A DNA stretch of 64,000 nucleotides, taken from positions 186,001 to 250,000 of the forward strand of contig CBDHYI010000008.1 in the NCBI GenBank assembly GCA_965275915.1, read 5' to 3'. Under the pieces are notes generated by a model that saw nothing but the letters and a program-made list of their open reading frames with translations, did no database searches and was not told the origin of the DNA. Each line of letters opens with the position of its first letter. The first letter of the stretch is position 1. The position numbers and the translations under genes are program-made. This DNA is from JBDWFY01 sp965275915 (lineage in GTDB: Bacteria > Pseudomonadota > Alphaproteobacteria > Rhizobiales > Stappiaceae). Below are positions 41,768 to 50,087 of the stretch, in pieces.

Positions 41768-41916
41768 GGACGGTTGGGCATTTGAATGACAAACACCAAC
41801 GGAACTGGAGGAGTTTCTGCAAAACATGACAAAAATTAAATTTTCCCTTCAGCCAAGAAAATGACAACAAGGCCGAAGGGATGCCGCGATAAATCACCAA
41901 CCAGGGAATGAAGAGC

Positions 41917-42969
41917 ATGAAAAACAGACGCGAGTTTATCAAAAACGCCGGAATGGCAACCGCCGCCGCGGCAGGAGCCACGACGCTTGCAGCACCGGCA
42001 GTGCATGGTCAGAGTCCGATCAAGTGGCGTCTTCAGACCTATGCCGGTCCGGCGCTGGCCGAACATGTGATCAAGCCGTCCATCGACTCTTTCAACAAGG
42101 TTGCCAACGGCGAGATGGAAATTGAACTCTATTTCGCCGACCAGCTCGTGCCGACCGGGGAGCTGTTCCGGGCGATGCAGCGGGGCACGATCGATGCGGT
42201 GCAAAGCGATGATGACTCGATCGCCGCGCCCGTCGATATATCCGTCTTCGGCGGATATTTCCCGTTCGGCACGCGCTACAGTCTGGATGTCCCGGTTCTG
42301 TTCAATGAATACGGCCTGCGTGAAATCTGGGAAGAAGCCTATGGTGAAGTGGAGGGCGTGACATGGCTGTCCGCCGGGGCCTGGGATCCGTGCCATTTTG
42401 CCACCAAGGATCCGATCCGGAGCCTTGGGGATCTGAAAGGCAAACGCGTATTCACATTCCCGACAGCCGGCCGCTTCCTCTCGCGCTTCGGTGTTGTACC
42501 GGTAACGCTTCCCTGGGAGGACATTGAGGTTGCCGTTCAGACCGGTGAACTTGACGGCATTGCCTGGTCCGGGATCACTGAAGACTACACCGTCGGTTGG
42601 GCCGATGTGACCAACTACTTCCTGACCAACAACATCTCCGGTGCCTGGTGCGGGTCCTATTTCGCCAACTCCGAGCGCTGGGATGAACTGCCGCCACATC
42701 TGCAGGAACTGTTCAAACTCTGCATGGATTCGTCGCACTATTACCGTCAGCACTGGTATTGGGGCGGGGAAGCAAAACTGCGGACAGGCGGCACCAAGAT
42801 GGAACTGACGTCCATTCCCGACGAGGAATGGGCAACCGTCGAAGCCGAAGCGTTGAAATTCTGGGATGAAATCGCTGCCGAAAGCGAACGCAGCGCCAGG
42901 GTGGTTGCGATCCTGAAAGAGTATAACGCTGTTATGGAAAAAGCCGGTCGTCCGTACCGGTACAGCTGA
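41917..42969 (+). CDS. TRAP transporter substrate-binding protein (DctP), operon 2, Tat-type signal
   Basis: The N-terminus MKNRREFIKNAGMATAAAAG is a twin-arginine signal, so the protein is exported folded. The mature domain shows IKWRLQTYAGPALAEHVIKP, DQLVPTGELFRAMQRGTIDA, the ligand-clamping Arg in VFTFPTAGRFLSRFGVVPVT and GELDGIAWSGITEDYTVGWA. It comes after the permease genes, unlike operon 1. The ligand is not identifiable, but the operon context points to an amine, amino alcohol or acyl-amino compound rather than a plain dicarboxylate. ATG 41908 is an alternative start. Confidence 0.93.
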   Translation: MKNRREFIKNAGMATAAAAGATTLAAPAVHGQSPIKWRLQTYAGPALAEHVIKPSIDSFNKVANGEMEIELYFADQLVPTGELFRAMQRGTIDAVQSDDDSIAAPVDISVFGGYFPFGTRYSLDVPVLFNEYGLREIWEEAYGEVEGVTWLSAGAWDPCHFATKDPIRSLGDLKGKRVFTFPTAGRFLSRFGVVPVTLPWEDIEVAVQTGELDGIAWSGITEDYTVGWADVTNYFLTNNISGAWCGSYFANSERWDELPPHLQELFKLCMDSSHYYRQHWYWGGEAKLRTGGTKMELTSIPDEEWATVEAEALKFWDEIAAESERSARVVAILKEYNAVMEKAGRPYRYS

Positions 42970-43016
42970 CCGACAAAGCGTGCCGTCCTAAGACTGAAAG
43001 CGGCACACACAAAACG

Positions 43017-43056
43017 CCCGCCGGCCTCTCAGCAGCTGCTGTTTCGGGCCGGCGGG
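43017..43056 (+). terminator. nested hairpin between TRAP binding-protein and glutamine-synthetase-like genes
   Basis: CCCGCCGGCC (43017-43026) pairs with GGCCGGCGGG (43047-43056); the loop itself contains the palindrome CAGCAGCTGCTG. Only a weak TTCT follows, so partial termination or mRNA processing is likelier than a full stop. Confidence 0.6.
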
Positions 43057-43114
43057 TTCTATTCCGGGATAGGCGCACGGATGCGCAAAAAATTCCAACT
43101 GAGTGGTGGGTTTC

Positions 43115-44482
43115 ATGGCGGGCAAATTGACATTGGATGAACTGAAACAGGCCGTGGCCGCAGGCGAGATCGATACTGTCATCGCAGCCCAGGTCGACAT
43201 GCAGGGCCGCCTGATGGGAAAGCGGTTTCAGGCCGAGTATTTTCTCGATAGTGCCCACAAGGAAACCCACAGCTGCAACTATCTTCTTGCCACCGACATG
43301 GAGATGGAAACCGTGCCCGGTTACAAGGCGACGAGTTGGGAAGCCGGCTATGGCGATTATACGATGAAGCCGGATCTTTCCACGCTTCGCCGGACACCCT
43401 GGCTGGAGGGCACCGCACTTGTTCTTTGCGATGTCCTTGACCACCATACCCATGCCGAAGTGCCCCACGCCCCGCGCACCATCCTCAAGAAACAGGTCAG
43501 CCGCCTTGAGCAGATGGGCATGAAACCGTTCATGGCGAGCGAACTTGAGTTTTTTCTGTTCAAGGAGAGTTTTGAAGAGGCGCAGGAAGCGGGCTATCGG
43601 TCCATGACCCCGATCAGCGCCTATAACGAAGATTATCACATCTTCCAGACAACCAAGGAAGAGGATGTGATGCGGGCCATCCGTACGGGGCTGCAGGGCG
43701 CGGACGTTCCGGTTGAGAACACCAAGGGTGAAGCGTTTGCCGGTCAGGAAGAGATCAACGTTCGCTATGCCGAGGCGCTGACCATGGCCGACCGGCATGC
43801 GATTATCAAAAATGCCTGCAAGGAAATCGCCTGGCAAAAGGGACGCGCCATCAGTTTCATGGCGAAATGGAACTACGATGCTGCAGGCAATTCCTCTCAC
43901 ATCCACCAGTCGCTCTGGTCCCTGGATGGCGAACCGCTTTTCTATGACAAGGATGCCGGGCACGGGATGTCGGAGCTGATGCGGCATTATCTTGCCGGCC
44001 TGCTCAACCACGCAGGTGCGATCACCTTCTTCCTGGCTCCGAACATCAATTCCTATAAACGCTTCCAGGCAGGAACGTTCGCGCCGACCAAAGCCGTCTG
44101 GAGCATGGATAACCGAACGGCCGGTTATCGGATCTGCGGTGCCGATACCGAGGCTGTAAGAGTCGAGTGCCGGGTCGGCGGAGCCGATCTCAATCCCTAT
44201 CTGGCAATGGCTGCGCTGATCGCGGCGGGGATCGACGGCATCGAACAGAAGAAGCAATTGGAAGACGCCTATGTCGGGGATGCCTATAAAGAGAGCGATG
44301 GGCGCGAAATTCCCGGGACGCTGCGCGGAGCGACGGACACCCTGGATAACTCCAAAATGCTGAGAACCGCGTTTGGCGACGATGTCATCGATCACTATGT
44401 GCACGCCGCAAAATGGGAGCAGGCTGAATATGACCGGCGTGTCACCGACTGGGAAGTGGCACGCGGGTTTGAAAGAGCGTGA
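43115..44482 (+). CDS. glutamine synthetase family gamma-glutamyl ligase (PuuA/GlnA3/IpuC-like)
   Basis: This ATP-dependent ligase joins glutamate through its gamma-carboxyl to ammonia or, in this subfamily, to an amine. The N-terminal beta-grasp part (AQVDMQGRLMGKRFQAEYFL) lacks the tight form of biosynthetic GlnA. Catalytic features are GQEEINVRYAEALTMADRHA, the His in GNSSHIHQSLWSL, NINSYKRFQAGTFAPTKAVW and the Arg/Glu region CRVGGADLNPYLAMAALIAA. No adenylylation Tyr motif is apparent. With adjacent aldehyde and alcohol dehydrogenases it most likely gamma-glutamylates an amine or amino alcohol. ATG 43115 is preferred to 43103. Confidence 0.93.
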   Translation: MAGKLTLDELKQAVAAGEIDTVIAAQVDMQGRLMGKRFQAEYFLDSAHKETHSCNYLLATDMEMETVPGYKATSWEAGYGDYTMKPDLSTLRRTPWLEGTALVLCDVLDHHTHAEVPHAPRTILKKQVSRLEQMGMKPFMASELEFFLFKESFEEAQEAGYRSMTPISAYNEDYHIFQTTKEEDVMRAIRTGLQGADVPVENTKGEAFAGQEEINVRYAEALTMADRHAIIKNACKEIAWQKGRAISFMAKWNYDAAGNSSHIHQSLWSLDGEPLFYDKDAGHGMSELMRHYLAGLLNHAGAITFFLAPNINSYKRFQAGTFAPTKAVWSMDNRTAGYRICGADTEAVRVECRVGGADLNPYLAMAALIAAGIDGIEQKKQLEDAYVGDAYKESDGREIPGTLRGATDTLDNSKMLRTAFGDDVIDHYVHAAKWEQAEYDRRVTDWEVARGFERA

Positions 44483-44488
44483 TTTGCA

Positions 44489-45880
44489 ATGTCTGAAAAT
44501 TCGAAAATGATCCGCTGCGTTTCGCCGGTTACCGGTGATGTTTTTGCCGAACGTCCCGCGCTGACGGAGGTGCAGGCGCTGGCTGCGGTTGCTTCGGCCC
44601 GCAGTGCTCAGAAGGAGTGGGCGCGGACATCGCTTGCCGAAAGGATAGCACGGGTCAAAGCCGGCGTCGCACGCCTGGGAACCATGAGTGAGGAGATCGT
44701 TCCTGAGTTGGCGCATATGATGGGCCGCCCGATCCGGTACGGGGGCGAGTTCGGTGGCGTTGAGGAGCGCACGGCCTATATGGCCGACATTGCCCGGGAG
44801 GCTCTCGCACCGATCGTCATCGAACAGAGCGAGGCGTTTGAACGCCGCATTGAACGCGAGCCCCATGGCCTCGTTCTGGTTATCGCTCCCTGGAACTATC
44901 CCTATCTGACAGCCATAAACACGGTCGCGCCGGCCCTGATTGCCGGAAATGCGGTGCTGTTAAAACATGCAAGCCAGACGCTTCTGGCGGGCGAGCGCAT
45001 GGTGCGGGCCTTCGTTGAGGCGGGTGTTCCCGAAGATGTCTTTCAGACTTTGTTTCTTGATCACGACACAACGGCGGGTCTGATCGGAAGGAAGCTTTTC
45101 GGGTTTGTCAACTTCACCGGCTCCGTCGCGGGCGGGCAGGCGATTGAACGGGCCGCTGCGGGAACCTTTACCGGGGTTGGGCTGGAACTGGGCGGCAAGG
45201 ACCCGGGGTATGTGACGGAGGATGCGAATCTGGATGCCGCTGTTGACACGCTGATGGACGCGGCGATGTTCAATTCCGGCCAATGCTGTTGCGGTATCGA
45301 ACGCATCTATGTCGCCGAATCCCTGTTTGACGACTTCGTTGAAAAGTCGGTCGCACTGGTTTCAGGTTATAGGCTGGGTAATCCGCTGGATCCCGATACC
45401 ACGCTGGGCCCGATGGCGCATCGACGGTTTGCCGATGAGGTTCGGCAGCAGACGAATGAGGCGATTGCTGCCGGTGCGAAGCCGCTTATCGATGGCTCCC
45501 TGTTCCCGCAGGACGATGGCGGCGCATATCTGATGCCGCAAATTCTGGTCGATGTCCGGCATCACATGCGGGTGATGCAGGAAGAGAGTTTCGGTCCCGT
45601 TGTCGGTATCATGAAAGTCAGGGACGATCAGGAAGCCATCGCCTTGATGAATGACAGCCCCTATGGCCTGACAGCGTCTTTATGGACGGAAGACCCGGCG
45701 CGTGCTGCGTCCATCGGGAGGCAGATCGAAACGGGCACGGTGTTCATGAACCGCGCCGATTATCTCGACCCGGCTCTCTGCTGGACCGGATGCAAAAACA
45801 CCGGGAAGGGGGGCGCGCTTTCGGTCATTGGGTATCACAATCTGACGCGGCCCAAGTCTTTCCATCTCAAAAGAGCATGA
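44489..45880 (+). CDS. aldehyde dehydrogenase, gamma-glutamyl cluster
   Basis: An ALDH of 463 residues. The Rossmann motif is VIAPWNYPYLTAINTVAPAL and FTGSVAGGQ; the general base Glu is in GVGLELGGKDPGYVTEDAN. The catalytic Cys lies in an unusual triple, FNSGQCCCGIERIYV. QEESFGPVVGIMKV and a modified terminal region (GCKNTGKGGALSVIGYHNLT) follow. The family is close to the succinate-semialdehyde and gamma-glutamyl-aminobutyraldehyde type. Six bases separate it from the ligase gene and four from the alcohol dehydrogenase, so the three are one operon and probably act on successive intermediates. Confidence 0.93.
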   Translation: MSENSKMIRCVSPVTGDVFAERPALTEVQALAAVASARSAQKEWARTSLAERIARVKAGVARLGTMSEEIVPELAHMMGRPIRYGGEFGGVEERTAYMADIAREALAPIVIEQSEAFERRIEREPHGLVLVIAPWNYPYLTAINTVAPALIAGNAVLLKHASQTLLAGERMVRAFVEAGVPEDVFQTLFLDHDTTAGLIGRKLFGFVNFTGSVAGGQAIERAAAGTFTGVGLELGGKDPGYVTEDANLDAAVDTLMDAAMFNSGQCCCGIERIYVAESLFDDFVEKSVALVSGYRLGNPLDPDTTLGPMAHRRFADEVRQQTNEAIAAGAKPLIDGSLFPQDDGGAYLMPQILVDVRHHMRVMQEESFGPVVGIMKVRDDQEAIALMNDSPYGLTASLWTEDPARAASIGRQIETGTVFMNRADYLDPALCWTGCKNTGKGGALSVIGYHNLTRPKSFHLKRA

Positions 45881-45884
45881 TCGC

Positions 45885-47036
45885 ATGACACTTACCGCTA
45901 ACTGGAGCTATCCCACGGCCATTCGATTTGGGGCCGGACGGGTTTCTGAACTGGGTGCAGCCTGCGAAGCGGCCGGTATCAGTCGCCCGTTGCTTGTAAC
46001 CGACAAAGGGCTGGCATCACTTCCCATTACACAGGCGGCACTTGATCTGCTTGAAGCGGCCGGACTTGGCAGAGCGCTGTTTGCAGAAGTTGACCCCAAC
46101 CCGAACGAAAAGAATCTGGCGGCCGGGATTGAGGCCTTCCGAGCCGGAGGCCACGACGGCGTAATCGCTTTCGGAGGCGGATCCGGACTGGACCTTGGCA
46201 AATTGGTGGCCTTTATGGCGGGTCAGCAGCGTCCGGTTTGGGATTTTGAGGATGTCGGAGACTGGTGGACGCGGGCAGACGCCCCTGCGATTTATCCCAA
46301 TGTGGCGGTTCCAACCACGGCGGGGACGGGCTCGGAAGTGGGGCGGGCCGGGGTTCTGACCAATTCTGAAACCCATGTCAAAAAAGTCATTTTTCATCCC
46401 AGGATGATGCCGAGCGTTGTTATCTGCGATCCTGAACTGACCGTGGGGATGCCAAAGGTCATTACGGTTGGCACGGGCATGGATGCTTTTGCTCACTGTC
46501 TTGAGGCGTATTCCTCGCCGTTCTACCATCCGATGAGTCAGGGAATTGCGCTGGAAGGCATGCGCCTGGTGAAAGAGAATTTGCCGCGCGTCGCAAACGA
46601 TCCGCAAGATCTCGAGGCCCGGGCGCACATGATGAGCGCTGCCGCCATGGGCGCAACGGCTTTTCAGAAGGGGCTCGGGGCCATTCATGCGCTCTCCCAT
46701 CCGGTTGGGGCGGTCTACAACACCCATCATGGCATGACGAATGCGGTCGTTATGCCCGCTGTGTTGCGCTTCAACCGGCCCGCTATAGAAGACCGTATTG
46801 CCGCACTGGCCGCCTATCTGGGATTGTCCGGCGGTTTTGACGGGTTTCTGAGCTATGTTCTTGAACTGCGTGCAGACCTTGGTGTGCCCGATAAACTGTC
46901 TCAACTCGGTGTTGCCGGAGACCGGATTGACGCGCTGGCGGCGATGGCGATTGAAGACCCCACGGCAGGCGGCAACCCGGTAGAGCTGACTTTGGATGCC
47001 GCGAAGGATCTGTTTGTCGAATGCATCGGCGATTGA
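45885..47036 (+). CDS. iron-containing (group III) alcohol dehydrogenase, gamma-glutamyl cluster
   Basis: This NAD(P)-dependent enzyme oxidises a primary alcohol to an aldehyde. The dinucleotide-binding part includes AFGGGSGLDLGKLVAFMAGQ and VPTTAGTGSEVGRAGVLTN. Iron ligands lie in GMDAFAHCLEAYSSPFYHPM (Asp/His) and ALSHPVGAVYNTHHGMTNAV (two His). At 383 residues it is full length. As the last gene behind a gamma-glutamyl ligase and an aldehyde dehydrogenase it would supply the aldehyde from a hydroxylated substrate, for example a gamma-glutamyl amino alcohol. Confidence 0.94.
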   Translation: MTLTANWSYPTAIRFGAGRVSELGAACEAAGISRPLLVTDKGLASLPITQAALDLLEAAGLGRALFAEVDPNPNEKNLAAGIEAFRAGGHDGVIAFGGGSGLDLGKLVAFMAGQQRPVWDFEDVGDWWTRADAPAIYPNVAVPTTAGTGSEVGRAGVLTNSETHVKKVIFHPRMMPSVVICDPELTVGMPKVITVGTGMDAFAHCLEAYSSPFYHPMSQGIALEGMRLVKENLPRVANDPQDLEARAHMMSAAAMGATAFQKGLGAIHALSHPVGAVYNTHHGMTNAVVMPAVLRFNRPAIEDRIAALAAYLGLSGGFDGFLSYVLELRADLGVPDKLSQLGVAGDRIDALAAMAIEDPTAGGNPVELTLDAAKDLFVECIGD

Positions 47037-47175
47037 TCGGACAGCCACTGCCGCAAAGGCCCGAAATATCTGAGGACAAATTCGCTTCTGTTTGCTAGGC
47101 CTGATGTCCAGCGGCAGCTGTTGGCGGGCACAATAGCGGTATGGCTTGGTGATTCTGAAGTCCGGGAGCGAACAG

Positions 47176-48042
47176 GTGTATGGTTTCGGTAAGGGGCGGA
47201 GCGTAAGGCGAACGGCAGGCATTGCTTTGCTCGTTTGCCTGTTGCTTGCTTTGCCGTTCCTGCCGATGAGATCCCACGATGCGAGGGCACAGGAAGAGGG
47301 CGTTCCCGAGCGGTCCACAACAATGGCGGATGCGTTGCGCACCGTGCACCTGCGCGATGTCAGACCCGGTTTTTCGGTCTTATCCGCCCACGATGCGGCC
47401 AGCAGCAACACAATCACGGCCTGGAAAGTTGATCCGTCGCGTTTTGAGTTTCAACTGGTGGAGACCGATCACAGCAAAGGGCGGCATGCGGCCTGGTTTC
47501 TTGATCATGCTCATGGGTTGCTGGCCGTCAATGCCGGTTACTTTGCGCGCCGGCAGGACGGGTCGATTTATCCGGTTGGTTTCCTCAAGATCGACGGAAG
47601 ATCTCGTTCGGTGCCCTGGGATGCCGGAACGGGCGGATTGCTGAGTTTTTCGTCCGGTAAAATGTCGATCGATGTGCCGCTTCCAGCCAAAGCGGTACGG
47701 GACGCGCTTGAAAATGCGGTTCAGTCCAAGCCGGTGATGATTGAACCGGGCGGCGTCTGGGCGATGCGCAGCAACCGCAAGATCCTGAAAAACCGCACTG
47801 CCGTCTGTCTTCTGCCGGACGGACATGTGCTCATCATCGCGGTCTCGGGACGGGGCCTCAGCCTTTACGAACTGGCGGTACTGATGAAAAAGCCCGGTGA
47901 GGATGGTTTTTTCGGATGTGAAGCGGCGATTGCATTGGATGGCGGATCGTCGACTCAGGCGGCTTACGCGCTTGATCCGAAGTTAGATGTTGTCTCACCG
48001 GCGCCGGTTCAGAACGCTCTGGTGGTGCGCGAGGCCGGTTGA
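47176..48042 (+). CDS. phosphodiester glycosidase (NAGPA-domain) family protein, secreted
   Basis: From GTG 47176 (GGGAG eight bases upstream) a basic N-terminus and a hydrophobic signal (AGIALLVCLLLALPFLPM) lead to DARAQ. The NAGPA/DUF2233 domain follows: LLAVNAGYFARRQDGSIYPV, VPWDAGTGGLLSFS, KNRTAVCLLPDGHVLIIAVS and AAIALDGGSSTQAAYALDP, the last being the family hallmark. Homologues cleave sugar-1-phosphate diesters (human uncovering enzyme) or act on cell-surface polymers in bacteria. The substrate here is unknown. TTG 47146 is an alternative start. Confidence 0.85.
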   Translation: MYGFGKGRSVRRTAGIALLVCLLLALPFLPMRSHDARAQEEGVPERSTTMADALRTVHLRDVRPGFSVLSAHDAASSNTITAWKVDPSRFEFQLVETDHSKGRHAAWFLDHAHGLLAVNAGYFARRQDGSIYPVGFLKIDGRSRSVPWDAGTGGLLSFSSGKMSIDVPLPAKAVRDALENAVQSKPVMIEPGGVWAMRSNRKILKNRTAVCLLPDGHVLIIAVSGRGLSLYELAVLMKKPGEDGFFGCEAAIALDGGSSTQAAYALDPKLDVVSPAPVQNALVVREAG

Positions 48043-48205
48043 TCCCAAGGTCCGGCGGGAGCGGTCAGGCCGACCCGTCAATCTGCTCGCAGCACGCCTG
48101 CGCCACGGCTCTCACAACGGCGTTTTGCTCTATTGCCCCCGCGTGTCGCTTGCACTATGACTGGCCGCCAGTTTTCCCTTTTCAATTACGGAGTCGCAAG
48201 GCCCA

Positions 48206-49858
48206 ATGGCGCGGCAATTCATCTATCATATGCATGGTCTGTCCAAGACCTACAGCGGGGGCAAGAAGGTCCTCGACAACATCCATCTGTCATTTTACCC
48301 CGATGCGAAAATCGGCATTCTGGGGCCGAACGGCGCCGGTAAATCGACGCTTCTGCGCATCATGGCCGGACTGGACAGCGAGTTTACCGGCGAGGCCTGG
48401 GCGGCGGACGGTGCCAAGGTCGGCTATCTGCCTCAGGAACCGCAGCTCAATCCTGAAAAGGATGTGATGGGCAATGTGATGGAGGGCGTTGCCGAGAAAG
48501 CGGCCATTGTCGAGCGTTACAACGAACTGATGATGAACTATTCCGATGAGACGGCGGAAGAGGGCGCAAAACTCCAGGATATCATCGACAGCCAGAACCT
48601 TTGGGATCTGGAGTCCCAGGTCGAGATGGCGATGGACGCGCTGGGCTGTCCTTCCGGCGACTCGCCGGTTGACCATCTTTCCGGCGGTGAAAAGCGCCGG
48701 GTTGCGCTGTGCAAGCTGTTGTTGTCGGAGCCGGATCTGCTTCTGCTGGACGAACCGACCAACCACCTTGATGCGGAAACCGTTGCCTGGCTTGAACGTG
48801 CGCTGAGGGAGTTCAAGGGCGCCGTTCTGATCATCACCCACGACCGGTATTTTCTGGACAATGTCACCGGATGGATCCTTGAGCTCGACCGGGGCAGCGG
48901 CATTCCCTACGAGGGCAATTATTCCGCCTATCTTGAAGCCAAGGCGAAGCGTCTTGAGCAGGAGGGGCGCGAGGAAGCGGCCCGGCAGCGGGCGCTGCAA
49001 CGGGAACGCGAATGGATGGGCATGTCGCCCAAGGCACGCCAGACCAAGTCCAAGGCCCGTATCAAGGCCTATGACGAATTGCTCAAGCGCAACGAAGCCC
49101 GCGCGCCGGGCGCCGCACAGATCGTTATTCCGCCCGGGCCGCGGCTTGGCAACAATGTCATCGAGATCAGCGACCTGTCGAAAGGGTATGACGACCGGCT
49201 CCTGATAGAGGATCTGACATTCAAACTGCCCCCGGGCGGCATTGTCGGTGTGATCGGACCCAACGGTGCCGGTAAGTCGACCTTGTTCCGGATGCTGACC
49301 GGACAGGAAACGCCCGATAATGGTGCCATTGACATCGGTGAAACGGTGCAGCTTGGCTATGTCGACCAGTCTCGCGATGCGCTGGATGCGAATAAAACCG
49401 TCTGGGAGGAGATCTCGGAAGGCAATGAGGTGATTTATCTGGGCAAGAAGGAGATCAACTCCCGCGCCTATTGTTCATCGTTCAACTTCAAAGGCGGCGA
49501 TCAGCAGCAGAAAGTGGGCTCGCTGTCCGGCGGTCAGCGTAACCGGGTGCATCTGGCGAAAATTCTCAAGTCCGGTGCCAATGTGCTGCTGCTTGACGAA
49601 CCGACCAACGACCTGGACACCGAGACACTCGGCGCTCTTGAGGATGCCCTTGAGGATTATGCCGGCTGCTGTGTGGTCATCTCGCACGACCGGATGTTCC
49701 TGGATCGGTTGGCGACACACATCCTCGCTTTTGAAGGCAACAGCCATGTCGAATGGTTTGAAGGCAACTTTGAGGACTACGAGCAGGATAAGATCCGGCG
49801 GCTCGGTCCTGAGGCGGCCAATCCGCATCGGATCAAATACAAGCCCCTGACCCGCTAG
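48206..49858 (+). CDS. ettA: energy-dependent translational throttle protein EttA (ABC-F)
   Basis: A ribosome-associated ABC-F ATPase with two nucleotide-binding domains and no membrane part. NBD1 has the Walker A GPNGAGKSTLLRIMAG, signature LSGGEKRRVALCKLLL and Walker B LLLLDEPTNHLD. A basic linker (about 240-300, QREREWMGMSPKARQTKSKA) contacts tRNA and the ribosome. NBD2 has GPNGAGKSTLFRML, LSGGQRNRVHLAKIL and LLLDEPTNDLDTETLG. The arm insertion in NBD1 and the 550-residue length are those of EttA. It gates translation initiation by the energy state of the cell. Confidence 0.96.
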   Translation: MARQFIYHMHGLSKTYSGGKKVLDNIHLSFYPDAKIGILGPNGAGKSTLLRIMAGLDSEFTGEAWAADGAKVGYLPQEPQLNPEKDVMGNVMEGVAEKAAIVERYNELMMNYSDETAEEGAKLQDIIDSQNLWDLESQVEMAMDALGCPSGDSPVDHLSGGEKRRVALCKLLLSEPDLLLLDEPTNHLDAETVAWLERALREFKGAVLIITHDRYFLDNVTGWILELDRGSGIPYEGNYSAYLEAKAKRLEQEGREEAARQRALQREREWMGMSPKARQTKSKARIKAYDELLKRNEARAPGAAQIVIPPGPRLGNNVIEISDLSKGYDDRLLIEDLTFKLPPGGIVGVIGPNGAGKSTLFRMLTGQETPDNGAIDIGETVQLGYVDQSRDALDANKTVWEEISEGNEVIYLGKKEINSRAYCSSFNFKGGDQQQKVGSLSGGQRNRVHLAKILKSGANVLLLDEPTNDLDTETLGALEDALEDYAGCCVVISHDRMFLDRLATHILAFEGNSHVEWFEGNFEDYEQDKIRRLGPEAANPHRIKYKPLTR

Positions 49859-49863
49859 CGCAA

Positions 49864-49956
49864 TTCACGCGATCATCGGGTCGCGTGAAATACCGCAACT
49901 CTTTGTTTCGACGCGTATCCTTGTTGCGAAGGTGATTCAACCTTCGCGGGATACGC
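49864..49956. repeat. two consecutive REP-like hairpins between ettA and FUSC gene
   Basis: The first hairpin is perfect (TTCACGCGA / TCGCGTGAA, 49864-49889). The second (49913-49956) has outer arms GCGTATCC / GGATACGC and inner arms GCGAAGGT / ACCTTCGC. Neither has a T run. Similar GCG-bounded palindromes are dispersed in Hyphomicrobiales genomes, so a REP-like unit is possible. It may also end or stabilise ettA mRNA. Confidence 0.5.
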
Positions 49957-50087
49957 TCAAAAACCTGTTTGGCAGTATGTCTTGATCTGTTGGCGGGCCG
50001 GCGGCCCACCATTTTTTCCTGCGGGAGTTCACAGCTTGCGTTAACAGATCGAAAGGATCTCATGCTCAGGGAACTCAGGACCTTCTT

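Noticed and set aside
42932..44866. A 644-codon minus-strand open frame opposite the ligase and aldehyde dehydrogenase genes
   Set aside because: It is antisense to two clear enzymes; its translation is rich in His, Arg, Gly and Cys without domains, as mirror frames of GC-rich genes are.
46017..47417. A 466-codon minus-strand frame opposite the iron alcohol dehydrogenase
   Set aside because: Spans the end of one gene and the start of another on the other strand; no domain.
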